Below, piece by piece: positions 1 to 7,997 of a stretch of DNA of 64,000 bases. The DNA is taken from assembly GCF_002019665.1 (NCBI RefSeq), contig NZ_KV917375.1, forward strand, positions 2,832,702 through 2,896,701. The letters run 5' to 3'. This DNA is from Sutcliffiella halmapala (GTDB taxonomy: Bacteria; Bacillota; Bacilli; Bacillales; Bacillaceae_I). The notes beneath the pieces were generated by a model. It did not search any database. It worked only from the letters and a program-made list of their open reading frames with translations, and had not been told where the DNA came from. Position 1 is the first letter of the stretch; each line of letters begins with the position of its first letter. Position numbers and translations under genes: made by a program.

Positions 1-290
1 TCTTCGTGAAAAGAAATCCGCATTTCTAAAGACTCTGCAATTGCTAAGGATGTTTTAATTCTTTCGTCAAAGGTATCAAAATCAAGTAATCCTCCAACAA
101 TAGCAACATCTGTACCATGACCTTTATAGGTTTTAGCGAATGAGCCATAAAAAGAAATGGTTGCCCATTTTGGCTGTCTCCCAAACAAACTTCTGGCAAC
201 TCGACCAATTCTAGCAGCACCAGCAGTATGTGAACTAGATGGACCAATCATGACAGGACCGATTATGTCAAATACACTTCTATATTTCAT
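1..290 (-). CDS. sdaAB: L-serine dehydratase, beta subunit (partial, 3' end outside window)
   Basis: Only the first 96 or so codons are present; the gene runs off the left edge. The N-terminus carries the conserved GPVMIGPSSSHTAG segment at residues 11-24, typical of the beta chain of the iron-sulfur L-serine dehydratase, which deaminates L-serine to pyruvate and ammonia together with SdaAA. A purine-rich ribosome site (AGGGGGAGTG on the minus strand) lies about 7 nt before the ATG at 290. Its position downstream of fakA matches B. subtilis, where sdaAB-sdaAA follow yloV. The alpha subunit, expected further left, cannot be checked. Confidence 0.93.
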   Translation of the reverse strand, partial: MKYRSVFDIIGPVMIGPSSSHTAGAARIGRVARSLFGRQPKWATISFYGSFAKTYKGHGTDVAIVGGLLDFDTFDERIKTSLAIAESLEMRISFHE

Positions 291-349
291 TTTTTCCCAC
301 TCCCCCTACGCGACAATTATAACAAAGTTTATCATTTTTTTGTAAACAG

Positions 350-374
350 ACAAAAGAAGGGTATTAACCCTCCT
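350..374 (-). terminator. Probable terminator after fakA
   Basis: An 8-bp stem with one G-U pair and a 4-nt loop (355-362 with 367-374) is followed on the minus strand by TTTTGT. It lies between the fakA stop and the sdaAB start. The U-run is short, so termination may be partial. Confidence 0.45.
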
Positions 375-417
375 TTAGTTTTACGTAGATTCCTAAAAGT
401 TCTATTAGGTTTTACTA

Positions 418-2091
418 CTATTCAATCGAGAATATATAAGAGTATAACGGCTGTTTTCCGTTATGCACTTCTACTTCTGCATCCGGGTAAGCTTGCTCTA
501 GTTCTTCTACTAACGCTTCGACTTCATCTTCAGCTACATCTTCTCCGTAAATCACGGTTAAGATTTCTGCCTCTTCGTCCATCATCGTATCAAGTAGGTC
601 TTTTGCAGCCTGTTTTTTGTCCTTGCTTGTAATGACAATTTTACCATCTGCAATTCCCATGAAATCATTTTTCTGGATTTCAATGCCATCGATGTTCGTA
701 TCTCTTACAGCAAAGGTAATTTGACCAGTTTTTACTGATTTTAAAGCTTCCTTCATTGTTGCTTCATTTTCTGTTAGTTCTCCAATAGGATTGAATGCTA
801 AGATCGCAGCCATTCCTTGAGGAACTGTTTTACTTTCAACTACCACAACATTTTGCTCCGCAACTTCCGCAGCTTGTTTTGCCGCCATTACGATATTACT
901 GTTGTTTGGCAGAATAATAACGTTATCTGCATAAACATCCTCAATCGCTTTTAAGATATCCTCCGTGCTTGGATTCATCGTTTGACCGCCCTCAATAACA
1001 GCCTTCGCTCCGATACTCTTAAATAGCTCAGAAATCCCTTCTCCCATTGCAACTGCGATAATACCAAACTTTTCACGTTTTTTCTTTACTTCAGGTGCAA
1101 TAGTTGGAGTTGCATAACTCTCTTCTTCAAAAAGAAGGTTACTATGCTGTTCACGCATATTCTCAATTTTCATATTAATTAAGCTACCATAGCCTTGTGC
1201 ATATGTTAACACATCACCTGGTTGTTCAGCGTGGATGTGTACTTTTACTAGCTCTTCATCTGCAATAACTAACAAAGAATCTCCATATTGAGATAAATCA
1301 TTACGGAAATTTTCTTCTGTAAAAGGTAATTTTTCCGCCTCAAAGCGCACCATAAACTCTGTGCAGTACCCAAACTCAATGTCCTCTGTGTTCATGTGAG
1401 CTTGTACACCTTTATGATGCTCGGCATTTACTAATTCGTTCATAGAAGTAGTTGATACGATATCTTCAATCCTTTGCCCTTTCAACTCTGCTAAGAAGCC
1501 TTCATAGATATAAACTAAACCTTGACCACCACTATCTACAACACCGACTTCTTTTAATACAGGTAAAAGATCAGGAGTACGTTTTAAAGATGCAATTGCT
1601 TCTTTTAACGTTTCTTCCATTAAAACGATAATATCATCTTCGTTTTTGGCAACGCTTACTGCTTTTTTCGCAGCATCTTTTGCAACAGTTAAGATTGTAC
1701 CTTCAACTGGCTTCATTACTGCTTTATAGGCAGTTTGGACACCAGCTTCTAGAGCTTCTGCAAAATCTTGACTCGTAATCGTTTCTTTTGATTCAATATG
1801 TTTCGAGAATCCACGGAATAATTGAGAGAGAATTACTCCTGAGTTACCTCTTGCACCCATAAGTAGGCCTTTAGCCAGAGCAGAACCAACCTTACCGATA
1901 TGCTCTGATACATTATTCCTAACTTCCTTAGCTCCTGAAGTTATAGAAAGGTTCATGTTCGTTCCCGTATCCCCATCTGGCACCGGAAACACATTCAACG
2001 CATCAACAATCTTGGCGTTGTTAGATAAATGATTTGCACCTTGAATAACCATTTGTGCAAAACGTTTCCCATTTAGAACTTTTACTGACAC
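418..2091 (-). CDS. fakA: Fatty acid kinase subunit A (DAK domain, YloV family)
   Basis: 557 aa. FakA phosphorylates exogenous fatty acids held by a FakB (DegV-type) carrier, feeding acyl phosphate to PlsX/PlsY. The N-terminal DhaL-like kinase domain (about 1-200) shows NVFPVPDGDTGTNM at 33-46, with the metal-binding aspartates D39 and D41; a middle domain and a C-terminal EDD-like domain follow. The GTG at 2091 is chosen as start because AAGGAGGA lies 7 nt upstream and the protein then begins like YloV; a longer frame to 2139 would overlap yloU. It sits 16 nt downstream of yloU in the same pair as in B. subtilis. No fakB gene is in the window. Confidence 0.93.
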   Translation of the reverse strand: MSVKVLNGKRFAQMVIQGANHLSNNAKIVDALNVFPVPDGDTGTNMNLSITSGAKEVRNNVSEHIGKVGSALAKGLLMGARGNSGVILSQLFRGFSKHIESKETITSQDFAEALEAGVQTAYKAVMKPVEGTILTVAKDAAKKAVSVAKNEDDIIVLMEETLKEAIASLKRTPDLLPVLKEVGVVDSGGQGLVYIYEGFLAELKGQRIEDIVSTTSMNELVNAEHHKGVQAHMNTEDIEFGYCTEFMVRFEAEKLPFTEENFRNDLSQYGDSLLVIADEELVKVHIHAEQPGDVLTYAQGYGSLINMKIENMREQHSNLLFEEESYATPTIAPEVKKKREKFGIIAVAMGEGISELFKSIGAKAVIEGGQTMNPSTEDILKAIEDVYADNVIILPNNSNIVMAAKQAAEVAEQNVVVVESKTVPQGMAAILAFNPIGELTENEATMKEALKSVKTGQITFAVRDTNIDGIEIQKNDFMGIADGKIVITSKDKKQAAKDLLDTMMDEEAEILTVIYGEDVAEDEVEALVEELEQAYPDAEVEVHNGKQPLYSYIFSIE

Positions 2092-2107
2092 TAAATTTTC
2101 CTCCTTA

Positions 2108-2470
2108 TTACGGGTTCGTAACTCGAACTCCCTGTACATAGATGTTTAATGATTCCACGGAAAGACCGAGCATTTGATTTAGGGTGTATTTTACTTTTGT
2201 TTGAACATTATGCGCCACTTCTGAAATTTTCGTCCCATAGCTTACAATAATGTACATATCAATATGTAGCTGATCTTCATCTTGACGTACAATAACGCCC
2301 TTTGTGAAATTTTCTTTTCGAAGAATTTCTGATAACCCATCTTTAATTTGACTTTTGGAAGCCATTCCTATGATACCGTAGCAGTCAATAGCTGCTCCTC
2401 CTGCAATAGTTGCAATTACATCATTAGAAATATCTATGTGACCATAAGATGTTTTTAATTCGATGGACAT
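2108..2470 (-). CDS. yloU: Asp23/Gls24 family protein YloU
   Basis: 120 aa. Small soluble protein of the Asp23/Gls24 (DUF322) family. In staphylococci Asp23 is membrane-associated and linked to envelope stress; the role of YloU itself is not well defined. The full length is the conserved domain, with phrases such as GGAAIDCYGI and YIIVSYGTKISEVA and the ending NIYVQGVRV. The ATG at 2470 follows AGGGGGAA; an in-frame extension to 2500 is unlikely. It heads the yloU-fakA pair, divergent from rpmB. Confidence 0.9.
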   Translation of the reverse strand: MSIELKTSYGHIDISNDVIATIAGGAAIDCYGIIGMASKSQIKDGLSEILRKENFTKGVIVRQDEDQLHIDMYIIVSYGTKISEVAHNVQTKVKYTLNQMLGLSVESLNIYVQGVRVTNP

Positions 2471-2573
2471 AAAGGTTCCCCCTTCAATTGGTTTTTTCAC
2501 CTTATCTACTCGCTATTTTACTATAAATTAAAGGTTTTTGAAAGAAGGCGATTACTATCGTAACAATACTATT

Positions 2574-2605
2574 ATTATACTGAATGCTAGAAACATGTAT
2601 GTCAA
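2574..2605 (-). promoter_or_regulatory. Candidate sigma-A promoter for yloU-fakA
   Basis: On the minus strand a perfect TTGACA (2600-2605) and a perfect TATAAT (2574-2579) are separated by 20 bp, longer than the usual 17. It points towards yloU, about 104 nt from its start codon. Confidence 0.45.
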
Positions 2606-2834
2606 GGCTTTTTTCTTGAAAGCTTTCTTTAGAACTATTGCAATGAGGCGGGTTGTATGTTAAATTATATAAGTATTTTCTACAGTTTAATTTGCAGAAG
2701 AAAGACGTTACAAATGCCTACTTCTTATAGTCGAAAGGTAGCTGGATTGTTTTTCTTACACTAATAAGAATGTATTTTCTCATTAGTATGAAAATATTGA
2801 TTGATGTTTCTTTGTAGTTAGGAGGGAATTTAAC
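2606..2834 (+). other. rpmB upstream region with leader hairpin
   Basis: No gene. A hairpin with 10 of 11 bases paired (2760-2770 with 2777-2787, loop 2771-2776) ends 47 nt before the rpmB ATG. A weak promoter candidate is TTGCAA at 2638-2643 and TAAATT at 2661-2666 (17-bp spacer, 4/6 match each). Confidence 0.4.
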
Positions 2835-3023
2835 ATGGCACGTAAATGTGTAATTACTGGTAAAAAAACTGGTTCTGGAAACGCACGTTCTCACGCAATG
2901 AACTCTACAAGACGTACTTGGGGTGCAAACCTTCAAAAAGTTCGTATCTTAGTAGATGGTAAACCAAAGCGTGTATACGTTTCTGCAAGAGCTTTAAAAT
3001 CAGGTAAAGTTGAGCGCGTGTAA
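2835..3023 (+). CDS. rpmB: Ribosomal protein bL28
   Basis: 62 aa, the full family length. The start [11 protein letters not shown] and the Arg/Lys-rich segment [15 protein letters not shown] are typical of bL28, a large-subunit protein that binds 23S rRNA near the E site. It is one of three plus-strand genes in the window and stands alone between divergent yloU and convergent spoVM, as in B. subtilis. AGGAGGG lies 8 nt before the ATG and a strong terminator follows directly. Only one Cys (C5) is present, so this looks like a form without a zinc-binding four-Cys set. Confidence 0.98.
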   Translation: MARKCVITGKKTGSGNARSHAMNSTRRTWGANLQKVRILVDGKPKRVYVSARALKSGKVERV

Positions 3024-3040
3024 ATCAGGCGCACATACAA

Positions 3041-3067
3041 AAGCGACAGGGTTTCCTGTCGCTTTTT
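3041..3067 (+). terminator. rpmB terminator
   Basis: A 10-bp perfect stem (3041-3050 with 3055-3064) and a GTTT loop are followed by a T-run, 17 nt after the rpmB stop. Confidence 0.9.
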
Positions 3068-3154
3068 ACTTTGAGTTTTTCTGTTCAAGCACCTTTTTAT
3101 TCATACTTAACATTTTTAGTTAACATGATTAAATTATTTATCTGGTATATCTAT

Positions 3155-3181
3155 CAAAAAAGCACCTAATTTAGGTGCTTT
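3155..3181 (-). terminator. spoVM terminator overlapping its stop codon
   Basis: A 10-bp perfect stem (3159-3168 with 3172-3181, loop ATT) is followed on the minus strand by a T-run. The stem begins inside the spoVM stop codon, an extremely tight arrangement. Confidence 0.85.
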
Positions 3182-3260
3182 ACTCCTTTTTAAACGAACC
3201 CAGCATCGCACGGATGATTCCACCTAAAAACCTTGGCAACTTTATTGTATAAAATCTCAT
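3180..3260 (-). CDS. spoVM: Stage V sporulation protein M (26 aa)
   Basis: 26 codons, too short for most gene finders. The peptide begins MRFYTIKLPRFLGGIIRAML and ends in two lysines and a glutamate. SpoVM is an amphipathic helix that binds the positively curved outer forespore membrane and recruits the SpoIVA ATPase to start coat assembly. The conserved Pro9, which matters for shallow membrane insertion in B. subtilis, is present. GGAGGAGGG lies about 8 nt upstream of the ATG at 3260. The place between thiN and rpmB is the same as in B. subtilis. Identification is by direct match to the known peptide sequence. Confidence 0.95.
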   Translation of the reverse strand: MRFYTIKLPRFLGGIIRAMLGSFKKE

Positions 3261-3330
3261 TCCCTTTCCCTCCTCCGAACTTTTTACCATTATTAATAAA
3301 TGAATAATTACGTACTGATGTACAGATCCG

Positions 3331-3987
3331 TTAAATAATAGGGGATAAATCACGGCTCCTTATCACCATTAATATGCCATCCTTAAATGAAAAAGTACCA
3401 ATTTCATTATCTAGTTCATTACTTATACATAGTGTGTCGCCCCATTGAATATTCCTATTTTTTAACGGATACTTGAACCCTTCCAGCGTCAGTGCCGTTA
3501 CATTTGGGGTTATGGGAATAAAAGAAATATATGGTAATACTGAGCTTCTTACAATGGAATGCTTGCTTTTATTTACTAGGAATAGGACATTCTGTTTATC
3601 ATGAATACTAATTAATGTTCCTTGTTGAAGCCCTTTTATTAGCAGTTGCACATTACCAAAGAAGTGGTCGAGTCTTCCTCCTGTTACTCCGAATAATTTT
3701 ATTTTGTCAGGTTTCTTACTTAAAGCCCAGTTTACGGCGATTTCTGTGTCTGTTTCGTCTTTTTCACTTGGAAATATCTCTATTTCCTTTAACTCTTTTC
3801 TCATGTGACTAAGCTCTGTCTCTGTTACAGAATCAAAGTCGCCGAAGGCTTTTACTGGCTTGATATTTTCTTCTAATAAATAATGGACTCCTCTGTCTAC
3901 ACCTACCCAGATTATGTTTTCGTTATTTGTTTTTTTTAGGTCAGGCAACTGATTTCTAGGTCCACCTGCTACTATATGTATAATCAT
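3331..3987 (-). CDS. thiN: Thiamine pyrophosphokinase
   Basis: 218 aa. It transfers pyrophosphate from ATP to thiamine, giving thiamine diphosphate. The catalytic-domain motifs are D31-RG, GDFDS at 49-53 and GVTGGRLDH at 100-108, all typical of the ThiN/TPK family; a smaller C-terminal beta domain binds thiamine. AAGGAG lies 9 nt before the ATG. It follows rpe in the same direction as in B. subtilis (yloS), but here a 470-bp gap with a palindromic repeat separates them. No TPP riboswitch is visible upstream. Confidence 0.93.
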   Translation of the reverse strand: MIIHIVAGGPRNQLPDLKKTNNENIIWVGVDRGVHYLLEENIKPVKAFGDFDSVTETELSHMRKELKEIEIFPSEKDETDTEIAVNWALSKKPDKIKLFGVTGGRLDHFFGNVQLLIKGLQQGTLISIHDKQNVLFLVNKSKHSIVRSSVLPYISFIPITPNVTALTLEGFKYPLKNRNIQWGDTLCISNELDNEIGTFSFKDGILMVIRSRDLSPII

Positions 3988-4123
3988 CTTTTTTGCTCCT
4001 TGTTTCTGAATAATTGATTTGTTTTTAGGGGCTCTATTTGATTTATTCGACCATCATAACCTATCATTCGAGTAATTTTCTATTGCATTCGCCATATAAA
4101 TTTTTTACTTCCTTTTGTAATAG

Positions 4124-4148
4124 GCTACCCCTGAAAATAGAGGGTAGC
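4124..4148. repeat. Small hairpin left of repeat copy A
   Basis: Inverted repeat: GCTACCC and GGGTAGC arms around a short A-rich loop, 10 bp left of the larger palindrome. No T-run on either side, so it is not a clear terminator. Confidence 0.4.
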
Positions 4149-4158
4149 ACATTACACA

Positions 4159-4290
4159 CCCTGTAGATCTCCGTGCCAGGTGTTCGCTTTCCGCGGGGCG
4201 CTTGTGGAGCCTCCTCGGCTTTGCCTGCGGGGTCTCCACAAAACGCTACTTCCCGCAGGAGTCTCACACCTTGCACTACGATCTACAGGG
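4159..4290. repeat. Interspersed palindromic repeat, copy A
   Basis: A 132-bp nested palindrome. The outer arms CCCTGTAGATC (4159-4169) and GATCTACAGGG (4280-4290) are perfect. Inner arms GTGCCAGGTGT and ACACCTTGCAC flank a GC-rich core of about 80 bp (4185-4264), which contains GTGGAG/CTCCAC arms. The core matches copy B (23222-23507) on the opposite strand. The core resembles a repeat scattered through many Bacillaceae genomes (from memory, not searched). It fills part of the 473-bp gap between rpe and thiN, and open frames inside it look spurious. Confidence 0.85.
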
Positions 4291-4396
4291 GAGACGGGTT
4301 CAACATATTGTTCAAATTTTTCATAAACCATGGTGCAAATTTCTTTGTATGGGTGTCAGTCCTGAAGATAGGAATACTTGTTAAACAGAGCCCTAA

Positions 4397-4424
4397 AAAT
4401 AAAAAAGCCTTCATAATGAAGACT
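4397..4424 (-). terminator. rpe terminator
   Basis: An 8-bp stem with one mismatch-tolerant G-U pair (4406-4413 with 4417-4424) is followed on the minus strand by TTTTTTATTTTT. It lies 37 nt after the rpe stop and closes the long rpe operon. Confidence 0.8.
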
Positions 4425-4460
4425 CTTCTGCTTACAACTGATGGGGGAATCCCTAAATAA

Positions 4461-5114
4461 TTATGTTAAATCCCCACGAATGGCTGAAATTGCTTGCTTA
4501 CGATCTTTCTTTTGGTAAATGGCTGAGCCTGCCACTAATACGTTTGCACCAGCTTCAACACAAAGTGCGGCAGTTTCTGGATTAACTCCTCCGTCTACTT
4601 CTACCTCGACAGACAATCCCTTTTCTTCGATAAGTGAGCGCACCTGTTTGATTTTTGGAAGTACACTAGAAATAAATGCTTGTCCTCCAAAACCTGGATT
4701 TACCGTCATTAATAAGACAAGGTCTACATCATCCAGAATAGGGACGATGTTTTCGACAGGGGTTGCTGGGTTAAGTACAACTCCAGCTTTTACTCCTTGT
4801 GCTTTGATTAGCTGGATTGTGCGGTGTAAATGACGACACGCCTCTACATGGACAGATATTATATCTGCCCCTGCTTTTGCAAATGCAGGAATATATTGAT
4901 CTGGATTTTCTATCATTAGATGTACATCTAATGGGAGTGTTGTTACTGGACGTACAGCCTCAACAATTAGCGGTCCTATTGTGATATTGGGAACAAAGTG
5001 ACCGTCCATTACATCAATATGAATATAGTCTGCTCCACCTTGCTCCACTTCTTGAATGTCTTTTTGAAGGTTAGCAAAATCTGCACTTAGGATAGAGGGG
5101 GCAATTTTAATCAT
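4461..5114 (-). CDS. rpe: Ribulose-phosphate 3-epimerase
   Basis: 217 aa TIM barrel. It interconverts ribulose 5-phosphate and xylulose 5-phosphate in the pentose phosphate pathway. Metal-binding and catalytic residues are visible: H32 and D34 in [10 protein letters not shown]65 in DVHLM and D174 in VEVDGGVNP. The ATG is one base from the rsgA stop, so translation is probably coupled; the ribosome site GAGGT lies inside the end of rsgA. This is the last gene of the minus-strand run and is followed by a terminator. Confidence 0.96.
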   Translation of the reverse strand: MIKIAPSILSADFANLQKDIQEVEQGGADYIHIDVMDGHFVPNITIGPLIVEAVRPVTTLPLDVHLMIENPDQYIPAFAKAGADIISVHVEACRHLHRTIQLIKAQGVKAGVVLNPATPVENIVPILDDVDLVLLMTVNPGFGGQAFISSVLPKIKQVRSLIEEKGLSVEVEVDGGVNPETAALCVEAGANVLVAGSAIYQKKDRKQAISAIRGDLT

Positions 5115-5115
5115 A

Positions 5116-5994
5116 TTAGTACCTCGGCTTTCTGTCTTTTATTTCTTCTACAAATGATAAGTAATGTTTATAGCGAAATGGGGCAATTTCTTCTCCTTCA
5201 ACAGCAGCCTTCACTGCACATTTCGGCTCCTTTACATGTGTACACTCTCTGAATTTACATTGATCACTAAGATTGACGAATTCAGGGAAATACTCTTTTA
5301 CTTCTTCTGCTTCTATTTCTAAGAATTCCAGTGAACTAAAACCAGGTGTATCTGCAACAAAACCATTATTTATTTCCATTAGCTCCACGTGGCGTGTTGT
5401 ATGCTTTCCACGACCTAAATGGGTGGAAATATTATTGGTTTTCAACTCTAATTCTGGTCGTAACACGTTTAATAAAGAGGACTTTCCTACGCCAGATTGT
5501 CCAGCGATAACGGATGTTTTATCCTTTAAATATGGTAGAATTTGTTTTAATTGTTCTGGTTCCTTTGTTGAAGTTAGCACAACCTCGTAGCCAATATTAC
5601 GATAATATTCAGCGAAGCTTATTAGTTTTTCATCTTCATCAATCAAATCCATTTTAGATATGCAAATAAGAGGGGTTACTTCTTTTGATTCGATTAAAAC
5701 TAAAAATCTATCTAATAAAACGGTGCTAAATTCAGGCTCTAATGCAGAAAATACTAGGATTGCTTGATCAATATTCGCAATAGGCGGTCGAACTAGCTCA
5801 TTTTTTCGAGATAAGACTTCTAGAATATACCCTTCTCGGTCATTATCTGCTTGAAAAACAACCGAGTCCCCAACGAGAGGGGTAATTTTATTTTTGCGAA
5901 ATACCCCTCTACCTCTACATTGGGTTATATGGCCATCTGCTGTCAAAACATAATAAAATCCACTCAGTGCTTTGACAATCTTGCCTTCTGGCAT
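5116..5994 (-). CDS. rsgA: Ribosome small subunit GTPase RsgA (YloQ)
   Basis: 292 aa. A circularly permuted GTPase that checks late 30S subunit maturation. An N-terminal OB fold (1-70) is followed by G4-like SKMD (113-116), then G1 GQSGVGKS (165-172) and G3 DTPG (215-218); this permuted order is diagnostic. The C-terminal zinc site is C246, C251, H253 and C259. It lies between prkC and rpe, as in B. subtilis, where YloQ is a reported PrkC substrate. The G4 motif is SKMD rather than NKxD, a common variant in this family. Confidence 0.96.
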   Translation of the reverse strand: MPEGKIVKALSGFYYVLTADGHITQCRGRGVFRKNKITPLVGDSVVFQADNDREGYILEVLSRKNELVRPPIANIDQAILVFSALEPEFSTVLLDRFLVLIESKEVTPLICISKMDLIDEDEKLISFAEYYRNIGYEVVLTSTKEPEQLKQILPYLKDKTSVIAGQSGVGKSSLLNVLRPELELKTNNISTHLGRGKHTTRHVELMEINNGFVADTPGFSSLEFLEIEAEEVKEYFPEFVNLSDQCKFRECTHVKEPKCAVKAAVEGEEIAPFRYKHYLSFVEEIKDRKPRY

Positions 5995-6011
5995 ACACTC
6001 ACTCCTTATTC

Positions 6012-7997
6012 TTACTCAATATCATCATAATCTATCGTAATAGATTGGACCTTTTCTCCATCAACAAATACTTCATACCTTGCTTTTTGCTTATATGGCA
6101 CCGTAATAGTGAATTCAGTTTTTAAATCATCTGTAATAATATACGTTTCTTTAGGGTCATCCATATTTGTATTTAAATCTTCGACAAAAAGGTCTATTTT
6201 TTGTTCTGCACCTTCTTCTGAAGGTTTATACGCTATTTCAAGTGGAACGTCAATCGTTTTATCTTCAGGCTGTGGACCTTTGGAAACAATTAGTTGTATC
6301 TTATCCCCTTTTTTTACTCGAGATTCAGGGGCAGGATTCTGTTTAATTATATTTCCGGCTGACACATCAGCGTTATATTCTTCTTCAACTTCTGGTATTA
6401 TTCCAAGGGAATCCAAATGCCTTTTGGCAAAATCTAAAGATGAACCTTGATAATTATCTAACACGATTGGACTTATCCCTTTGGATACTACTAATTTTAT
6501 TACCGTTTCTTCTGGAATGACCGTTTCATTCGGTTCAGGAGTTTGACGTATTACGATTCCTGCTGATACATCCTCTGAATGTACTTCTTCTATCTCAGGA
6601 TCTGGATAATCTTTCTGCTTTATTCTACTTATAGCGTCCTCTACCTGAAGATTTGTATAATCTTCTACAGCTACTTTTTCTTTCCCAACGCTACGATAAA
6701 CAGTAATTTCCGAGCCTTCTTTTCTAGTCTTACCAGCCTCTGGCCACGTTCTAATTACATTACCTTCTGCTATATCATCACTTGGCTCATCTACGGTTTT
6801 ATCAATAACAAAGCCTGTTGATTTTAGCAAATCAATCGCTTCTTCGTATTCCATATCAGTGACATCATCAACGACGATATCTTTAGGAAGTAAAAGTGAT
6901 GGAAGAAAAGTAAATGCCGCTACTACTCCTCCTATAAGTAAAAATAAGAGAATTAGTAGTGAAATGAACCATTTTTTCTTTTTCTTTTTTTTCTTCTTCT
7001 TAGAAGGTTCTTTCGTTTCAGTTGGTCGAACAGCTTTATCGGTTGGACGTACCTTTGTTTCATGATCATTTTGGAGATGCTGAGATAGATTGCCTTTAAT
7101 AATCGGAATTGCTTTTGTAGCCTCTTCATCTTCATTTGGAATAAAAAACTTCGGTTCATGTAAACGACCAGGCTCTAATACGGTATCCAAATCTTCAGAC
7201 ATTTCCTCTACCGATTCATATCGGTGAAAAGGATCCTTTGCCATCGATTTTAAGATAACATTTTCTAAGCTTTGAGGGATAGTTGGGTTCCATCTCTTTG
7301 GTGATGGTGTTTCCGATTGTAAATGTTTTAAAGCAATAGAAACTGCTGATTCCCCAGAAAAAGGAAGTCTGCCAGTTAACATTTCAAACATGACTATCCC
7401 TAGTGCATAGACATCAGATTTTTTAGTTGCTAAACTTCCTCTTGCTTGCTCTGGTGATAAATAATGAACTGACCCTAATAAAGAGTTTGTTTGGGTAATA
7501 GTAGTAGAACTTAAAGCCATCGCTATCCCAAAGTCTGTTACTTTCAATGTACCATAATCGTCTATTAATATATTTTGCGGCTTAATATCTCGATGAATAA
7601 TGCCATTTTCATGGGCATGTGCAATTGCTGAGGTAAGCTGTTGCATAAGCTCCACCGTATTGTATTGCTCGATAGGTGCAGATTGTTGAATATATTGTTT
7701 TAGTGTTTTCCCTGACACATGTTCCATGACAATATAATAAATATCATCCTCTTCACCAATATCATAAATACTGACAATATTAGGATGATCTAAACTAGTT
7801 GCTGACTGTGCTTCTCTTCTAAAACGTCGTATAAATTCTTCATCATTTGCAAAATCTAGACGTAACACCTTTACTGCTACATCCCGATCTAGAATCATGT
7901 CACGAGCAAGGTAGACATTCGCCATTCCACCGCCGCCGATGACTTCGAGAATTTTATATCGCCCGTTCAATCTTTTGCCAATTAACAAAGATATCAC
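6012..7997 (-). CDS. prkC: PASTA-domain Ser/Thr protein kinase PrkC
   Basis: About 661 aa, one-pass membrane kinase sensing muropeptides or lipid II. Kinase domain: glycine loop GGGGMANV (21-28), K43, HRDIKPQN (135-142) and DFG (155-157). A ten-lysine run (333-342) borders the single membrane helix (344-366). Three PASTA repeats follow (about 373-580), then a C-terminal Ig-like domain. Start is uncertain: GTG at 7997 overlaps the prpC stop (GTGA), whereas TTG at 7988 would give the MLIGKR start known from B. subtilis and has GGGTGAT just upstream. It is coupled with phosphatase PrpC, its usual antagonist. Confidence 0.95.
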   Translation of the reverse strand: MISLLIGKRLNGRYKILEVIGGGGMANVYLARDMILDRDVAVKVLRLDFANDEEFIRRFRREAQSATSLDHPNIVSIYDIGEEDDIYYIVMEHVSGKTLKQYIQQSAPIEQYNTVELMQQLTSAIAHAHENGIIHRDIKPQNILIDDYGTLKVTDFGIAMALSSTTITQTNSLLGSVHYLSPEQARGSLATKKSDVYALGIVMFEMLTGRLPFSGESAVSIALKHLQSETPSPKRWNPTIPQSLENVILKSMAKDPFHRYESVEEMSEDLDTVLEPGRLHEPKFFIPNEDEEATKAIPIIKGNLSQHLQNDHETKVRPTDKAVRPTETKEPSKKKKKKKKKKWFISLLILLFLLIGGVVAAFTFLPSLLLPKDIVVDDVTDMEYEEAIDLLKSTGFVIDKTVDEPSDDIAEGNVIRTWPEAGKTRKEGSEITVYRSVGKEKVAVEDYTNLQVEDAISRIKQKDYPDPEIEEVHSEDVSAGIVIRQTPEPNETVIPEETVIKLVVSKGISPIVLDNYQGSSLDFAKRHLDSLGIIPEVEEEYNADVSAGNIIKQNPAPESRVKKGDKIQLIVSKGPQPEDKTIDVPLEIAYKPSEEGAEQKIDLFVEDLNTNMDDPKETYIITDDLKTEFTITVPYKQKARYEVFVDGEKVQSITIDYDDIE

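Noticed and set aside
4173-4460. Open frames of 60-95 codons through the GC-rich repeat and the rpe terminator
   Set aside because: They lie in the nested palindrome, have no ribosome site, and their composition comes from the repeat; the matching repeat copy B gives unrelated peptides.
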